Positions 8,856 through 18,384 of a stretch of DNA of 64,000 nucleotides are shown in pieces. Position 1 is the first letter of the stretch, and every line of letters begins with the position of its first letter. A program made the translations under genes and the position numbers. Origin of the DNA: CAUPWF01 sp964367905 (GTDB lineage Bacteria > Bacillota > Clostridia > Lachnospirales > Lachnospiraceae); assembly GCA_964367905.1 (NCBI GenBank), contig CAYIZP010000001.1, positions 62,001 to 126,000 of the forward strand, written 5' to 3'. The notes beneath the pieces were generated by a model that saw only the letters and a program-made list of their open reading frames with translations, was not told where the DNA came from and ran no database searches.

Positions 8856-10220
8856 GTGAAGAGAGTAATTACATATGGTTCTTTTGATTTATTTCACGAA
8901 GGACACCTTCGTTTGTTAAAAAGAGCAAAAGAAATGGGGGATTACCTAATTGTAGGCGTGACAACAGAGTACTATGATGAAAGTCGTGGGAAATTGAATG
9001 TTGTCAACCCACTTCTTACTAGGATTAATCATGTGATGGAAAGTGGATATGCGGATGAGGTTATTATAGAAGACCATGATGGACAAAAAGTAGAAGATAT
9101 TATCAAATACGATATTGATATATTTACCTTGGGGTCTGATTGGGTTGGAAAATTCGATTTCTTGAGAGATTATTGCGAAGTAGTGTATCTTGAAAGAACG
9201 AAAGAGATATCTAGTACAAAACTCAGAGGTGAGAAGTTTCAAGTTATACGTCTGGGGGTAGTGGGTACTGGTAGAATTGCAAATAGAATTATATCCGAGA
9301 CAAAATACGTAAGCGGAATTGAAATAGAAACTGTGTATAATCCAAATGTAGAAAGTGCAAAAAGATTTGCAGATAGGCATTTGTTAAATTATTCAGAGAC
9401 AGAGGAGGAATTCTATGATTCAGTGGATGCAGTCTATGTGGCAACACCACATGAGACGCATTATGGATATATTAAGAAGTCACTAGATCTAGGAAAGCAT
9501 GTAATCTGTGAGAAACCTATCGTTCTAGAAGAAAAACAAGCAATTGAGATCTATGCACTTGCAAAAGAAAAGGGTCTTGTCTTGCTAGAAGGAGTTAAAA
9601 TCGCATATGCACCAGGATTCCAGCAACTATTAGGAATCATTCGAAGTGGTACAATCGGAAATATCCGTGATGTTGAGGCGGCTTTTACCAAATTAGTGGA
9701 TTCGAGTTTGAGAGAAATGGTGGATGAAAAATACGGTGGTAGCTTTACAGAACTTGGAAGCTATGTGTTGCTACCGATTCTTAGGTTATTTGGATGTGAT
9801 TACGAGGAACTGAGATTTGAGAGCTTTTATGCAGACAATGGTGTGGATATCTATACCAAAGCATACTTTAAATACAAGAATGGACTTGCCACAGCGAAGG
9901 CAGGGCTAGGTGTAAAATCTGATGGACAATTGTTGATATCTGGAACAAAAGGATATATTCGCGCAAAATCTCCTTGGTGGCTGATGAAAGAATTTGAAGT
10001 TTGTTATGAAGATACTTCTCAAAACGAGGTGTATCATACAAAATTCTTGGAAAGTGGATTACGTTATGAGATTAGCGAATTTGTTTCACGTATTAACGGA
10101 TATGAGCGAAAAGGAAGCAAGTTAACAGAAGAAGAATCTGTAATGATTGCAAAATTAATGGAAAAATTCTTAGAACAGAGGACGAGTGAAAGGGCTGGTT
10201 ATCAAGTTGACAGAGGATGA
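8856..10220 (+). CDS. Cytidylyltransferase (TagD-like) fused to a Gfo/Idh/MocA oxidoreductase
   Basis: Two enzymes in one 454-residue chain. Residues 1-130 are a glycerol-3-phosphate cytidylyltransferase-type domain: YGSFDLFHEGHLRLLKRAKE carries the HxGH motif, and EISSTKLR matches the C-terminal ISTTxLK motif. From about residue 131, RLGVVGTGRIANR starts a Rossmann fold. HVICEKPIVLEE follows, as in Gfo/Idh/MocA NAD(P) oxidoreductases. The likely job is to make a CDP-activated polyol or modified sugar for the CDP-glycerol-type transferase next door. I chose GTG 8856, which has GGAGAGGGG six bases before it and starts at the first strand of the domain. The upstream ATG 8793 would add an unrelated basic tail. 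Confidence 0.82.
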   Translation: MKRVITYGSFDLFHEGHLRLLKRAKEMGDYLIVGVTTEYYDESRGKLNVVNPLLTRINHVMESGYADEVIIEDHDGQKVEDIIKYDIDIFTLGSDWVGKFDFLRDYCEVVYLERTKEISSTKLRGEKFQVIRLGVVGTGRIANRIISETKYVSGIEIETVYNPNVESAKRFADRHLLNYSETEEEFYDSVDAVYVATPHETHYGYIKKSLDLGKHVICEKPIVLEEKQAIEIYALAKEKGLVLLEGVKIAYAPGFQQLLGIIRSGTIGNIRDVEAAFTKLVDSSLREMVDEKYGGSFTELGSYVLLPILRLFGCDYEELRFESFYADNGVDIYTKAYFKYKNGLATAKAGLGVKSDGQLLISGTKGYIRAKSPWWLMKEFEVCYEDTSQNEVYHTKFLESGLRYEISEFVSRINGYERKGSKLTEEESVMIAKLMEKFLEQRTSERAGYQVDRG

Positions 10221-11409
10221 AAGAAAACATATAAAGAAAAGATTACGGCAGGGTGCAAGGGTAGAATGGGTGTATAGAATTCTACGTATATTTCCCATTA
10301 ACCGAAAGAAGATTGTATTCATGACTTTCGAAGGGAATGGTGGGTACGGTTGTAATCCTAGATATATAGCAGAGGAAATCCGAAACAGAAAGTTAGATTT
10401 AGAATTAGTTTGGCTTGTGAATGATATGAGCAAGAAATTTCCAGAGGAAATTAAGAAAGTAAAAAATACGTTCTGGAATCGAGCATATCATTTAGTTACT
10501 GCGAAAGCTTGGGTGGCTAATGCCAGAATGAATTTTGGTACACTTAAGCGAAGAGGGCAGATATATTTTCAGACATGGCATGGTGCAATAGAATTTAAGG
10601 CAGTTGGAAAATTTCGAGGAAAACTTTTCCCTAAAATAGCAGAGATAATCAGTAAAAATGATTCCAAGATGATTGACTATGTTCAATCGAATTCTGATTG
10701 GTGCACAAGAAAGTATCCACAAATGCTATTGTATAAGGGGGAAATAGTAAAAATAGGATCGCCGAGATGCGACTTATTCACAACAAAGCGTGATAAAGTG
10801 TACAGAATGATTCGAAAGAGATATCAGTTACCTTCTGACAGTAAAATCATTATTTTTGCACCAACTTTTCGAGGTGGGAGTCAACAAGGTAAGAGGGAAA
10901 TACATTCCGAATTACCACGGTTGGATTATGATAAGCTTATTAAGGCACTTTCAGACAAGTTTGGCGGAGAGTGGTATATCATGACAAGATTACATCCACA
11001 AATTGCTGCACTAAGCAAGGATGTAACGACAGATACGGGAAATGAGAATGTAGTGGATGCTAGTCAGGCGGATGATATGAACGAATTGATAGCTGGGTGT
11101 GATGCATTTATTACAGATTATTCGAGCGCAGCATTTGATGCAATGAACCTACAGGTGCCAGTATTCTTGTTTGCAGATGACTTACAAGAATATATAGAGG
11201 AACGAGGTCAGCTTATGTGGGATATGTTTCAGTTACCATTCCCATTTGCACAGTCTAACGAGGAATTAGTAGAGAACATTATGACATTTGAAGAAAAAAA
11301 ATATAATAATGATACCAGTGATTTCCTCAATGAACATGGAGTTTTAGAGGATGGAATGGCAGCTAAAAGAGCTGCAGGCATCATATTGGAGAATATGTGG
11401 AGAGAATAG
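10186..11409 (+). CDS. CDP-glycerol glycerophosphotransferase family protein (TagB/TagF-like)
   Basis: A 407-residue GT-B transferase of the teichoic acid family. It transfers polyol phosphate from CDP-polyol. Seen are YFQTWHGAIEFKAVG (the family QxWHG motif), QSNSDWCTRKY, IIIFAPTFRGG and ITDYSSAAFDAM (the nucleotide-binding DYSS motif). The N-terminal 60 residues are basic and probably membrane-associated. Start GTG 10186 lies 35 bases inside the upstream fusion gene, preceded by AGAGG. The two genes are coupled and likely act as donor synthase and transferase. Confidence 0.87.
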   Translation: MKGLVIKLTEDERKHIKKRLRQGARVEWVYRILRIFPINRKKIVFMTFEGNGGYGCNPRYIAEEIRNRKLDLELVWLVNDMSKKFPEEIKKVKNTFWNRAYHLVTAKAWVANARMNFGTLKRRGQIYFQTWHGAIEFKAVGKFRGKLFPKIAEIISKNDSKMIDYVQSNSDWCTRKYPQMLLYKGEIVKIGSPRCDLFTTKRDKVYRMIRKRYQLPSDSKIIIFAPTFRGGSQQGKREIHSELPRLDYDKLIKALSDKFGGEWYIMTRLHPQIAALSKDVTTDTGNENVVDASQADDMNELIAGCDAFITDYSSAAFDAMNLQVPVFLFADDLQEYIEERGQLMWDMFQLPFPFAQSNEELVENIMTFEEKKYNNDTSDFLNEHGVLEDGMAAKRAAGIILENMWRE

Positions 11410-11416
11410 CCAAGCA

Positions 11417-11435
11417 GAGGAGCATTATACTCCTC
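11417..11435. terminator. Bidirectional terminator candidate between convergent genes
   Basis: GAGGAG and CTCCTC pair across a short loop. Rightward the stem is followed by ATATCTCTTTTT. It overlaps the stop codon of the leftward gene. Confidence 0.55.
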
Positions 11436-12780
11436 ATATCTCTTTTTCAAATATACTATCAAAATCTACTCGCTCAAAAACCTCTAAGTAACCGCCACGA
11501 GTAGCGTTATAAATTTTAATACCAAGATATTTAGCAATATCATATGCTTTTTGATAGCAATTTAACATTAATGTGTCATCTGTCTGATAAAGTCCTGTTT
11601 TGGAATCATAATTTTCATTAAAGTGCCGTTTAGAGGGATCTTTAATTTTACTTGCACTAAAATCGACTCCAAGTAAATATATTTTTGAAAAGCCCATATA
11701 TATAGCAAGTTGAATGCATATATAAGTAACGGTCCAGCCAAGATAAATTACCTTGGATATATCTGTAGAGAATTTCGGAAATTCTTTGATCTCACGATCA
11801 TAATTGCAATTAATACCAATTACTGACTTATCAAGAGAGAATTCGCTGAAATTATCACAAAAAGTGCTGATAAATTTAGTGGGAATATCAGAAGAAATAA
11901 TTTCATCTTTCCATATTTTTAATGCAGTTCTGTCACAGACAGCGTAGTAGTTAGGTCGCCATGTAGTGTGATAGAATATGGGGAAAATATTATTCATGCT
12001 AATAGTCGTATGCCCATGTTTTTTCAGTGTGTCTAAATCCTGTGATGTTAAACTAGGACCAGTTGCTACAATAAAGCAACTCTCATTTTTATGAACATCT
12101 TTATATTTAAGTATGTTGGTATTTGTGGTGGAATTGCTAAAAGATAAAAAATCGTACATATTAATTATCTCTTTCTTCAAGAGTGAGATTAGATATTTGT
12201 ATTTATCTTCGCTAAATGTACAATAATAAATAATATCTAAATTCGACATATTTTCTATATCATATAAGTGCATAGACAAGTCAAAGTATTTAATCATTTC
12301 GCCATCAGTCCACAAATTATTTTTTTTATCAAATATTATTTTTAGATTATTTATACCCATAATTTTCCAATATTTAATTAATGCAATGGTAAATAAATTT
12401 TGTCCATATATACATATATTATTATCTTTATGAGATGGAATTGGAAAATTATCGGGCATTCCTATTCCGTCACAAGGAATAATACGAGAGGGACAACCAT
12501 TTAAACTAAAATATTTGGTTTGTTTTTTTGATTGGAGGAGTTGAATAATGGGAGTGTCTATAGCTGGTGTAATTATAATATAATGGTCATTATATTGCTG
12601 TATATAAGTATCAAAACTTATTATTTCCACACCTTTGTATGTGGTGCCTATCAATTCGGAGTTAGTGTCAATTATAGCAACTACAATATCCGCATTTAAG
12701 GAATCAAATAGCTTTTTTCCTAGATTTCCTATACCCCACAAGACAAAGTTATATTCTGATAAATAATTTAGTATTTGCAT
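11434..12780 (-). CDS. Maf/DUF115 motility-associated glycosyltransferase
   Basis: Proteins of this family transfer nonulosonic acids such as pseudaminic or legionaminic acid to flagellin Ser/Thr. The 448-residue chain has an N-terminal Rossmann-like part (VLWGIGNLGKKLFDSL, about residues 1-110). The DUF115 core begins near residue 225 with SCFIVATGPSL, then ISMNNIFPIFYHT and YYAVCDR, and IYLLGVDFS near the end. This is shorter than typical Campylobacter Maf proteins. AGGAGA lies six bases before ATG 12780 and too close to ATG 12786. It is the last gene of the leftward sialic-like operon. Confidence 0.75.
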   Translation of the reverse strand: MQILNYLSEYNFVLWGIGNLGKKLFDSLNADIVVAIIDTNSELIGTTYKGVEIISFDTYIQQYNDHYIIITPAIDTPIIQLLQSKKQTKYFSLNGCPSRIIPCDGIGMPDNFPIPSHKDNNICIYGQNLFTIALIKYWKIMGINNLKIIFDKKNNLWTDGEMIKYFDLSMHLYDIENMSNLDIIYYCTFSEDKYKYLISLLKKEIINMYDFLSFSNSTTNTNILKYKDVHKNESCFIVATGPSLTSQDLDTLKKHGHTTISMNNIFPIFYHTTWRPNYYAVCDRTALKIWKDEIISSDIPTKFISTFCDNFSEFSLDKSVIGINCNYDREIKEFPKFSTDISKVIYLGWTVTYICIQLAIYMGFSKIYLLGVDFSASKIKDPSKRHFNENYDSKTGLYQTDDTLMLNCYQKAYDIAKYLGIKIYNATRGGYLEVFERVDFDSIFEKEI

Positions 12781-12790
12781 AATCATTCTC

Positions 12791-13483
12791 CTATTTATTT
12801 ATCTGTAATTTATACTTCAGTTCAGCTATTTCAAGGTCTGTAAGATTATCAATATCCTGTATTTTAGTTTCTTCAACAATGATTGGTTTTGTTTTTGATA
12901 ATATTAATCTTTTTTCTTGAAGAAAGTCATCTGTCTTAAAGAAATAAAACTGTCCACTATCATGAAATATTGAAGGTAAGTCTTGACTTCTTGTAAATTC
13001 ATATTGCGGGTTTAAAAAATTAACCAATCCATTTTCATTTATAGTTAAACCTCTTTGTGGTGGATATGAAAATTTAACTATTGGAAAAACACAACTAGCT
13101 GAATTATCTAAAAGAGATTGGAGTGCCGTTTCTATTAATTCACATGTTACAAATACTGCTGTAGGGTATATGCAACAAGTATAATCAAAATATATATTCA
13201 TTTTTTGATATTCGTTAAGAACTTCAAGAATTACATCTGTGGTAGTTGCAAAATCATCTGAGTTATCAGCACTTCGATAAAATGGGATAGTGGCACCGTG
13301 TTGTTGTGCTATTGTAGCGATTTTAGGGCAATCAGTAGAGACCATAACCTCAGAAAAAAAATTACTCTCAACCAAAGTTTTAATTGGATAGGAGATAATG
13401 GGCTGATCTCCAAAATCAATGATATTTTTATTAGGGATTCGTTTGCTACCACTTCTTGCAGGAATTATTGCTAAAATTTTCAT
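12791..13483 (-). CDS. Acylneuraminate/pseudaminate cytidylyltransferase
   Basis: Activates a nonulosonic acid with CTP to give the CMP-sugar used by the Maf-type transferase. A 230-residue protein of the NeuA/PseF family. The nucleotide loop is IIPARSGSKRIPNKNI, followed by VMVSTDCPKIA and a DDFATTTDVILEVL stretch resembling PseF. Its start overlaps the acetyltransferase stop (ATGA), so the two are co-translated. Which nine-carbon sugar is used cannot be decided from this window. Confidence 0.87.
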   Translation of the reverse strand: MKILAIIPARSGSKRIPNKNIIDFGDQPIISYPIKTLVESNFFSEVMVSTDCPKIATIAQQHGATIPFYRSADNSDDFATTTDVILEVLNEYQKMNIYFDYTCCIYPTAVFVTCELIETALQSLLDNSASCVFPIVKFSYPPQRGLTINENGLVNFLNPQYEFTRSQDLPSIFHDSGQFYFFKTDDFLQEKRLILSKTKPIIVEETKIQDIDNLTDLEIAELKYKLQINK

Positions 13484-14028
13484 TTGGATATATACACCTC
13501 GTATTCTGTAGATAGTATTGACATCATGCGGGAATTATGCCATTTTCCTGCATGAAAATAATTGTCGCGAAGTAGACCATCTTGACTTAGACCAAGGGAT
13601 ATATATAGGTTGTTTTTAGAGCGATCAAACTCATAGATTTCTGTCCACACTTTATGTAAATTTATTTCTTGAAAAGCATAGTTTAATAGTAAGCGACAAC
13701 TCTCTTCGGCATATCCAGCTGAATCAATATACCAATTTTCATGTCCTATATATAGTGAAAGATCAGCATTTCTATTAACCCAATTAATATAGCATAGACC
13801 ACAGACACCTATTAGTGTTTGTGTATCATCATTTAAAACAATACTAAACATGATAGTAGAGGCATCATTCATTACATATTTTTCAAACCATTGATGTTGA
13901 TTCGATAAATTTAATTCTCTATATTCTCTAAAGTATTGACGAAATTCAGGCATGTTTCTCCAGTTTAATAATGTTGGCAAATCATCTTTTGATACGGCTC
14001 GTAAACTAACTAATTGTCCTTTAATCAT
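13480..14028 (-). CDS. GNAT N-acetyltransferase (RimJ/RimL-like)
   Basis: A 182-residue GNAT enzyme. LVSLRAVSKDDLPTLLNWRN is the typical opening, and an acetyl-CoA-site helix SAGYAEESCRLLLNYAF appears near residue 115. Between neuB- and neuA-like genes it probably acetylates an amino-sugar precursor, as PseH does. It might instead modify another glycan. It overlaps both neighbours by four bases (ATGA at each junction). Confidence 0.8.
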   Translation of the reverse strand: MIKGQLVSLRAVSKDDLPTLLNWRNMPEFRQYFREYRELNLSNQHQWFEKYVMNDASTIMFSIVLNDDTQTLIGVCGLCYINWVNRNADLSLYIGHENWYIDSAGYAEESCRLLLNYAFQEINLHKVWTEIYEFDRSKNNLYISLGLSQDGLLRDNYFHAGKWHNSRMMSILSTEYEVYISK

Positions 14029-15095
14029 TCTACATCCTTTCTTTCAATTAAAATACCCTCACAAATATTTTTTTTTGCTCGTTTTCCAATAAGTTCTTCA
14101 ATCTCCCAAGGTTCATATCCCACATCACTTCGTGGGCGTAAGGGGTACAGAGAGTCCTCTGTAATTATCTCGCCTAAGCGAATAGTTCTTGTCGTATAAA
14201 GGCTTCTTTTTTGAACAATGGAAGTTGTACGCTCATTTGATTCTATTTGTTTTACTCCTGTTCCAAGTGCATTAAATAAATCATTAGACATGTGAACCAT
14301 AGTTTTCCACTCATCTGGAGTGGTAGAGAATGCATGATCTGGTCCTATGCGTGAGGTGTCATCTGTAAAATGCTTTTCTATAACTCTAGCTCCTAGAGCA
14401 ATTGCCCCAAGTACTGTGGATGCACCTCGTGTGTGGTCGGACAATCCTAGGATAACATCAGGATAGGCTTGCTTGAAAGTATTTAGTACATTTAGATTAA
14501 TATATTTCATGTTTTCGGAGGTTGCGGTATAGTTTGTATTACATTGCATTAGAATTAAATTAGGATTAGAGTCTAAAACTGTTTTTACAGCCATATCAAC
14601 CTCTTGCATACTTGACGCACCACATGCAAGTAGAACAGGCTTTTCTTTCTGTGCAATGTATTTTATAATATTGAGCCAACTGATATCACCAGAACCAATT
14701 TTAAAGGCATTTACATATTTGTCAGCTAAGTCAACGGAATCAAAATCATACGGGCTTGTCATGTATTCAATACCTAACTCATGGCATTTACATTTTAATA
14801 GATAAGACCAATCATCGCTTAATGATGCTTCTTCATAGATTTCATAAACGGATTTTTTCCAAGATTTTTGATGAGCTAGCTGAGTTCCTAGTTTTTCAAA
14901 TCCGTTTTTACTCACTATTTTGTTTGCTTTAAAATTCTGAAATTTTGCCGCATCTGCACCAGACTCTTTTGCTAATTCAATAAGTTTATATGCTCTAAGT
15001 ATATCGCCATCATGATTGGCTGCGATATCAGCGATAAAGTAAGGTGGATAATCCATACCAATTTTATTTTTTGCAATTGTGATTGTCCTAGACAT
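14025..15095 (-). CDS. N-acetylneuraminate synthase family protein (NeuB-like)
   Basis: Condenses phosphoenolpyruvate with a six-carbon amino sugar to make a nonulosonic acid. The 356-residue chain has the NeuB TIM barrel: FIADIAANHDGD, DAAKFQNFKA, KIGSGDISW, GLSDHTRG and VIEKHFTDD. A C-terminal SAF/antifreeze-like domain runs from about residue 290 (RSLYTTRTIRLGEIIT). The barrel resembles the broad NeuB group rather than clearly PseI or LegI. Sugar-building partners such as PseB, PseC or PseG are not in this window. Confidence 0.88.
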   Translation of the reverse strand: MSRTITIAKNKIGMDYPPYFIADIAANHDGDILRAYKLIELAKESGADAAKFQNFKANKIVSKNGFEKLGTQLAHQKSWKKSVYEIYEEASLSDDWSYLLKCKCHELGIEYMTSPYDFDSVDLADKYVNAFKIGSGDISWLNIIKYIAQKEKPVLLACGASSMQEVDMAVKTVLDSNPNLILMQCNTNYTATSENMKYINLNVLNTFKQAYPDVILGLSDHTRGASTVLGAIALGARVIEKHFTDDTSRIGPDHAFSTTPDEWKTMVHMSNDLFNALGTGVKQIESNERTTSIVQKRSLYTTRTIRLGEIITEDSLYPLRPRSDVGYEPWEIEELIGKRAKKNICEGILIERKDVE

Positions 15096-15102
15096 TATAG
15101 AC

Positions 15103-16008
15103 TCAACCTTTCCTTAGTATATTTTTGTAATTATTGTCAAAAAGTTCTTTAAATAGTTTTACATCTTCATGCGGAGAATTAATTTCTATACCGAGAGCTT
15201 GTTTGATCTTTGTGTTATCCAATCCCATATTTTTGGTTCTTGGTGCTGAAAAATTAAATGTATCTGAACTTATAGAGTTAATTGTTCCAGAAAGATTAAA
15301 GATTTCTTGGATTTTAAGGCCTAACTCATATTTGCTAATAGAGCCCGTACAACTAACATTATATAAGCCAGTCAAATTCTTCTCTATTGCTAAATGGATA
15401 ATTTTTGCTAGATTATTTACAAGGATAGGAGAAAACCAAATATCATTAAACATGTTTAATTCTTCATCCGATTCCAAAGACTGTAGAACCCACTCACCAA
15501 AACTATTTTTCTTTCTGTAATTATAGCCATACATATTGGTTCGAATTACTAAATTATTGGTATCTTCCAATACAACGTGTTCAGCCATGAGCTTTGTTTT
15601 TCCATAAACATTTATTGGGTTAGGGGTATCTGTTTCACAATTGAGACCATCTTTTTTACCATCGTAAACTGCATCGGTTGAGATGAATATAAATTTTATA
15701 TTATGTTTCTTGCAGGCTCTACGTAGATTCTCAGTCATTTGATAGTTGATTAAATCTGCATATGCAGGCATCTTTTCGCAGGCATCAACATTCACTAATG
15801 CAGCACAGTGTAAAAAAACATCAATTTTATTTGACACAAGCATGTCTTCAATATCATATGTATTTAATGCGGAATCCATTTTGAAAGTAACTTTCTCCAT
15901 TTGAAACTCATTTTTATCTACACCATAAACGTTATACTTATCCTTGAAAAAATAAGCAATATTTGATCCCAATAGTCCCGCAATGCCAGTTATAAAGACA
16001 TTTTTCAT
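15103..16008 (-). CDS. RmlD-like sugar-nucleotide reductase (SDR)
   Basis: Extended SDR of the RmlD substrate-binding family, 301 residues. The cofactor loop is ITGIAGLLGSNIA, followed by FLHCAALVNVDACEK, FISTDAVYDG and the catalytic NVYGKTKLMAE. It is the first gene of the leftward operon and could act on the amino-sugar precursor or on a 4-keto sugar. ATG 16008 is preferred over ATG 16020, because AAGGAATGGTGG then sits at a workable distance. Confidence 0.8.
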   Translation of the reverse strand: MKNVFITGIAGLLGSNIAYFFKDKYNVYGVDKNEFQMEKVTFKMDSALNTYDIEDMLVSNKIDVFLHCAALVNVDACEKMPAYADLINYQMTENLRRACKKHNIKFIFISTDAVYDGKKDGLNCETDTPNPINVYGKTKLMAEHVVLEDTNNLVIRTNMYGYNYRKKNSFGEWVLQSLESDEELNMFNDIWFSPILVNNLAKIIHLAIEKNLTGLYNVSCTGSISKYELGLKIQEIFNLSGTINSISSDTFNFSAPRTKNMGLDNTKIKQALGIEINSPHEDVKLFKELFDNNYKNILRKG

Positions 16009-16137
16009 AGTTTCCACCATTCCTTTCGTATTGAAACTAGAATTTCATCCTCAGTCTATCTATATAATAATGAAATTGGTTGTAATAATGTGTTAGTAAC
16101 AATTATAAGTTAAAAAAAATAAAAAGTCAATTTTATA

Positions 16138-16147
16138 AGAGTGATAT
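16138..16147. repeat. Left copy of a 10-bp direct repeat flanking the insertion
   Basis: AGAGTGATAT here matches 19189-19198 exactly. The two copies bracket the IS remnants, as a target-site duplication would. ISLre2-type elements are known to make duplications of about nine bases. Confidence 0.55.
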
Positions 16148-16162
16148 TCCTCTAGACATTTT

Positions 16163-16290
16163 TGCTGATTCCTCTTGGTTTTTCTCTTGACCAGCTCCAC
16201 TTCTCTATCAAGGATGCTTCGCACCAGATTTGGCTTTGTCCTCGACTGAGAAGTGGGCGCTGGTCGTGGGGGCAGTAAGAGGAATCAGCA
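16163..16290. repeat. Long two-tier inverted repeat at the left end of the element
   Basis: A perfect 14-bp inverted repeat (TGCTGATTCCTCTT at 16163-16176 and its complement at 16277-16290) encloses a second one, ACCAGCTCCACTTCTC (16190-16205) with GAGAAGTGGGCGCTGGT (16248-16264). A loop of about 42 bases lies between. It is more GC-rich than the AT-rich DNA around it. No gene was seen in 16021-16316. The element could be a 3' structure of the IS or a folded RNA. Confidence 0.6.
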
Positions 16291-16316
16291 TCTTTCTCAC
16301 ATTTCATGTGCACTCC

Positions 16317-16886
16317 TTACAATCCCCATATACGGCTATTGAAACCGATGATCTTTTTATTTTGCGTTGATATGCTATGACTGATACTTTCTACATATTT
16401 CCCCAATTGTTCATGTCGATTTTTTTCGGATTCTGATATTTGTGATTTACTTAACACCTGATATTCTGCTCCTGCTGCTAAGGGGAGTTCTTTTTCCTGA
16501 TACCGCACTAACTCTAATAAACTTCCTCCGTTTAGATAATACGCTCTTAATTGTGCCATTTTATTTGCACCAGTTTCACTCCACCCCATTGGTCTAGAAC
16601 TCATTCTACTCGATAATACATGGCTCACATGTCCTTCTGTACTACCTTTTACTCCCTCTTTTCGTTTGAATCGAAGTTTTGCCCCACTCCAATTGGATAG
16701 GATGTAGTCTTTCGCATGTTCTATGCGCTTTCTCCCAACCTCATCACTCAAACATACCTCTAACTTTTCTACCACTTCCTTGAATTCTTGCTTTCCACCT
16801 TGTTTGATCGCATCACGCAATTCATGTGCCGCCTCTTCTTGACTATCTTTCATTGTAATCTTGCACACTCCTACCTGTACCGACAT
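16317..16886 (-). pseudogene. ISLre2 family transposase, C-terminal fragment
   Basis: The last about 150 residues of an UPF0236/ISLre2 transposase are readable, with the diagnostic STEGHVSHVLSSRMSSRPMG and NKMAQLRAYYLNGG. The full protein is about 450-480 residues, so more than half is missing. The N-terminal piece is at 18843-19100 on the same strand. Confidence 0.85.
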
Positions 16887-17023
16887 CAGAAAAACATCAT
16901 TTTATTTCCATAAATTATAAATTATCCAATACATATTTGCATTTTTCACAATCATATTATTTCAAAAGTACTTGACCTATTGCAGGTCTTTTTTTATTCT
17001 AGTCTTGTCACTATAAACACAAA

Positions 17024-17065
17024 AAAGAAGAACTATCATTGGGTTGCAGCCCTAAGTTCTTCTTT
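17024..17065. repeat. 11-bp inverted repeat near the inner element's left side
   Basis: AAAGAAGAACT (17024-17034) and AGTTCTTCTTT (17055-17065) are perfect complements, with GGGTT/AGCCC inside. It could be the end of the inner element or a terminator. Confidence 0.45.
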
Positions 17066-17104
17066 CATACAATCCAATGGGAACACCCATCGAATACAAT
17101 ACCT

Positions 17105-18384
17105 ATGATAAGAAAATTTCTGGATTTATGCAAGCATTATTACAAAATTTCTCAAATAAATGAGTATCAATTGTTTTTCGACTTACAAAAAGAGTGGAAT
17201 TCCCCTTCACACCCCGGCCCTTGTTGTGGGGCTTCTTGTGATGACTTTCATAAAGATGGCTCCTATGAGCGAGACTTTATTACTTACCACTATGGATCCA
17301 CCCATTATCATAAGGTTACCATCTCTTGTGTGGCATGTAGCTCTTGTGGACATTCCCATGCTTTGTTACCTTCTGTTATCATTCCTTATTCTTCTTATAG
17401 CATTCAATTCGTAGTAAGTATTCTCTTTCACTATTATAAGAAAACGTATCAATTTGTAGAAGCATTATGCCCCTACTATGGAATTGCAATTAGTACCTTA
17501 GCTGCGTATTATAAGCGTGTTGCATCAGAACCCTTCCGTCTTTCTGGCGGAAAAGAACTTCATTACAAATGGAATTCTCTTTCTAGTTTTGAATCGGATT
17601 ATCGAAGAGGGGGATTCGAAGGAGTGATTCAGAAACAAGACGTTTCCGTCAATACGATACAAAGATATGTAAAACGTCACAATCTAAAAGGAGCAAATGC
17701 ACCTGGTATCAAGGATAGAAAAGCATTTGAAGAAGTGTATGCTGGAGGATTATATCAGGCAGACACCCTCTATGGACCCTATATCGCAGAATCAGAGAGT
17801 CCCCAAAAGCATCGTACTTACTGCATTATGATTTTAGATGATGAAACACGTATGATTGTTGGTGGGAAATTCTTTTATGCCCATAAGAGATGGTGCTAGT
17901 AAGGGGGAAGGTGGAGAGGAATTTTAGAACCTTACGGAATCTTTTTTTAAATCTTCTCAACACGGATGAATTATCTGGTCTGGAAGAACTAAACAGCCGT
18001 CTAAATGACTATATCAGACAGCACAATACTACCATCCATTCCAGCACCAACATGACTCCGTCGGATCGTTATCTTACCGATCTTGCACAGATTACCATGC
18101 CAAAAAGTCAAGAATGGTTGGATACTTGTTTTCATCACCGCATCTTGCGTTTAGTGAGGAATGATGCAACGGTTGTGATTGATCATGTATTATATGATGT
18201 GCCCATGGAGTTTATCCGCTCAAAAGTTGAAATTCGATATTTACCCGATGACATGGAGCACGCGCATATCTATTACGAGGAAAAGCAATATCCGATTCGA
18301 AAAACAAATAAGGTAGAAAACAGTACAACCAAGAGAAACAATGCATATCAGATTACCTATGGGGAAGGAGAACCACATGTTTAG
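17105..18384 (+). pseudogene. Broken DUF6431 / DDE-integrase transposase fusion
   Basis: Residues 1-about 155 resemble a zinc-finger DUF6431 protein (CCGAS, CVACSSCG). The frame then runs without a break into the middle of an rve-type DDE transposase (YRRGGFEG, LYQADTLYGPYI, MILDDETRMIVGGKFFYA). Such proteins are normally separate, so a deletion fused them. A second deletion follows at about 17880, removing the segment with the second catalytic aspartate. An extra G near 17905-17909 shifts the frame. The remainder (17890-18384) carries the GKVERNFRTL motif and the transposase C-terminus. Confidence 0.75.

Noticed and set aside
8946..9380. 144-residue leftward frame
   Set aside because: Antisense shadow of the cytidylyltransferase-oxidoreductase fusion, low-complexity and without a ribosome box.
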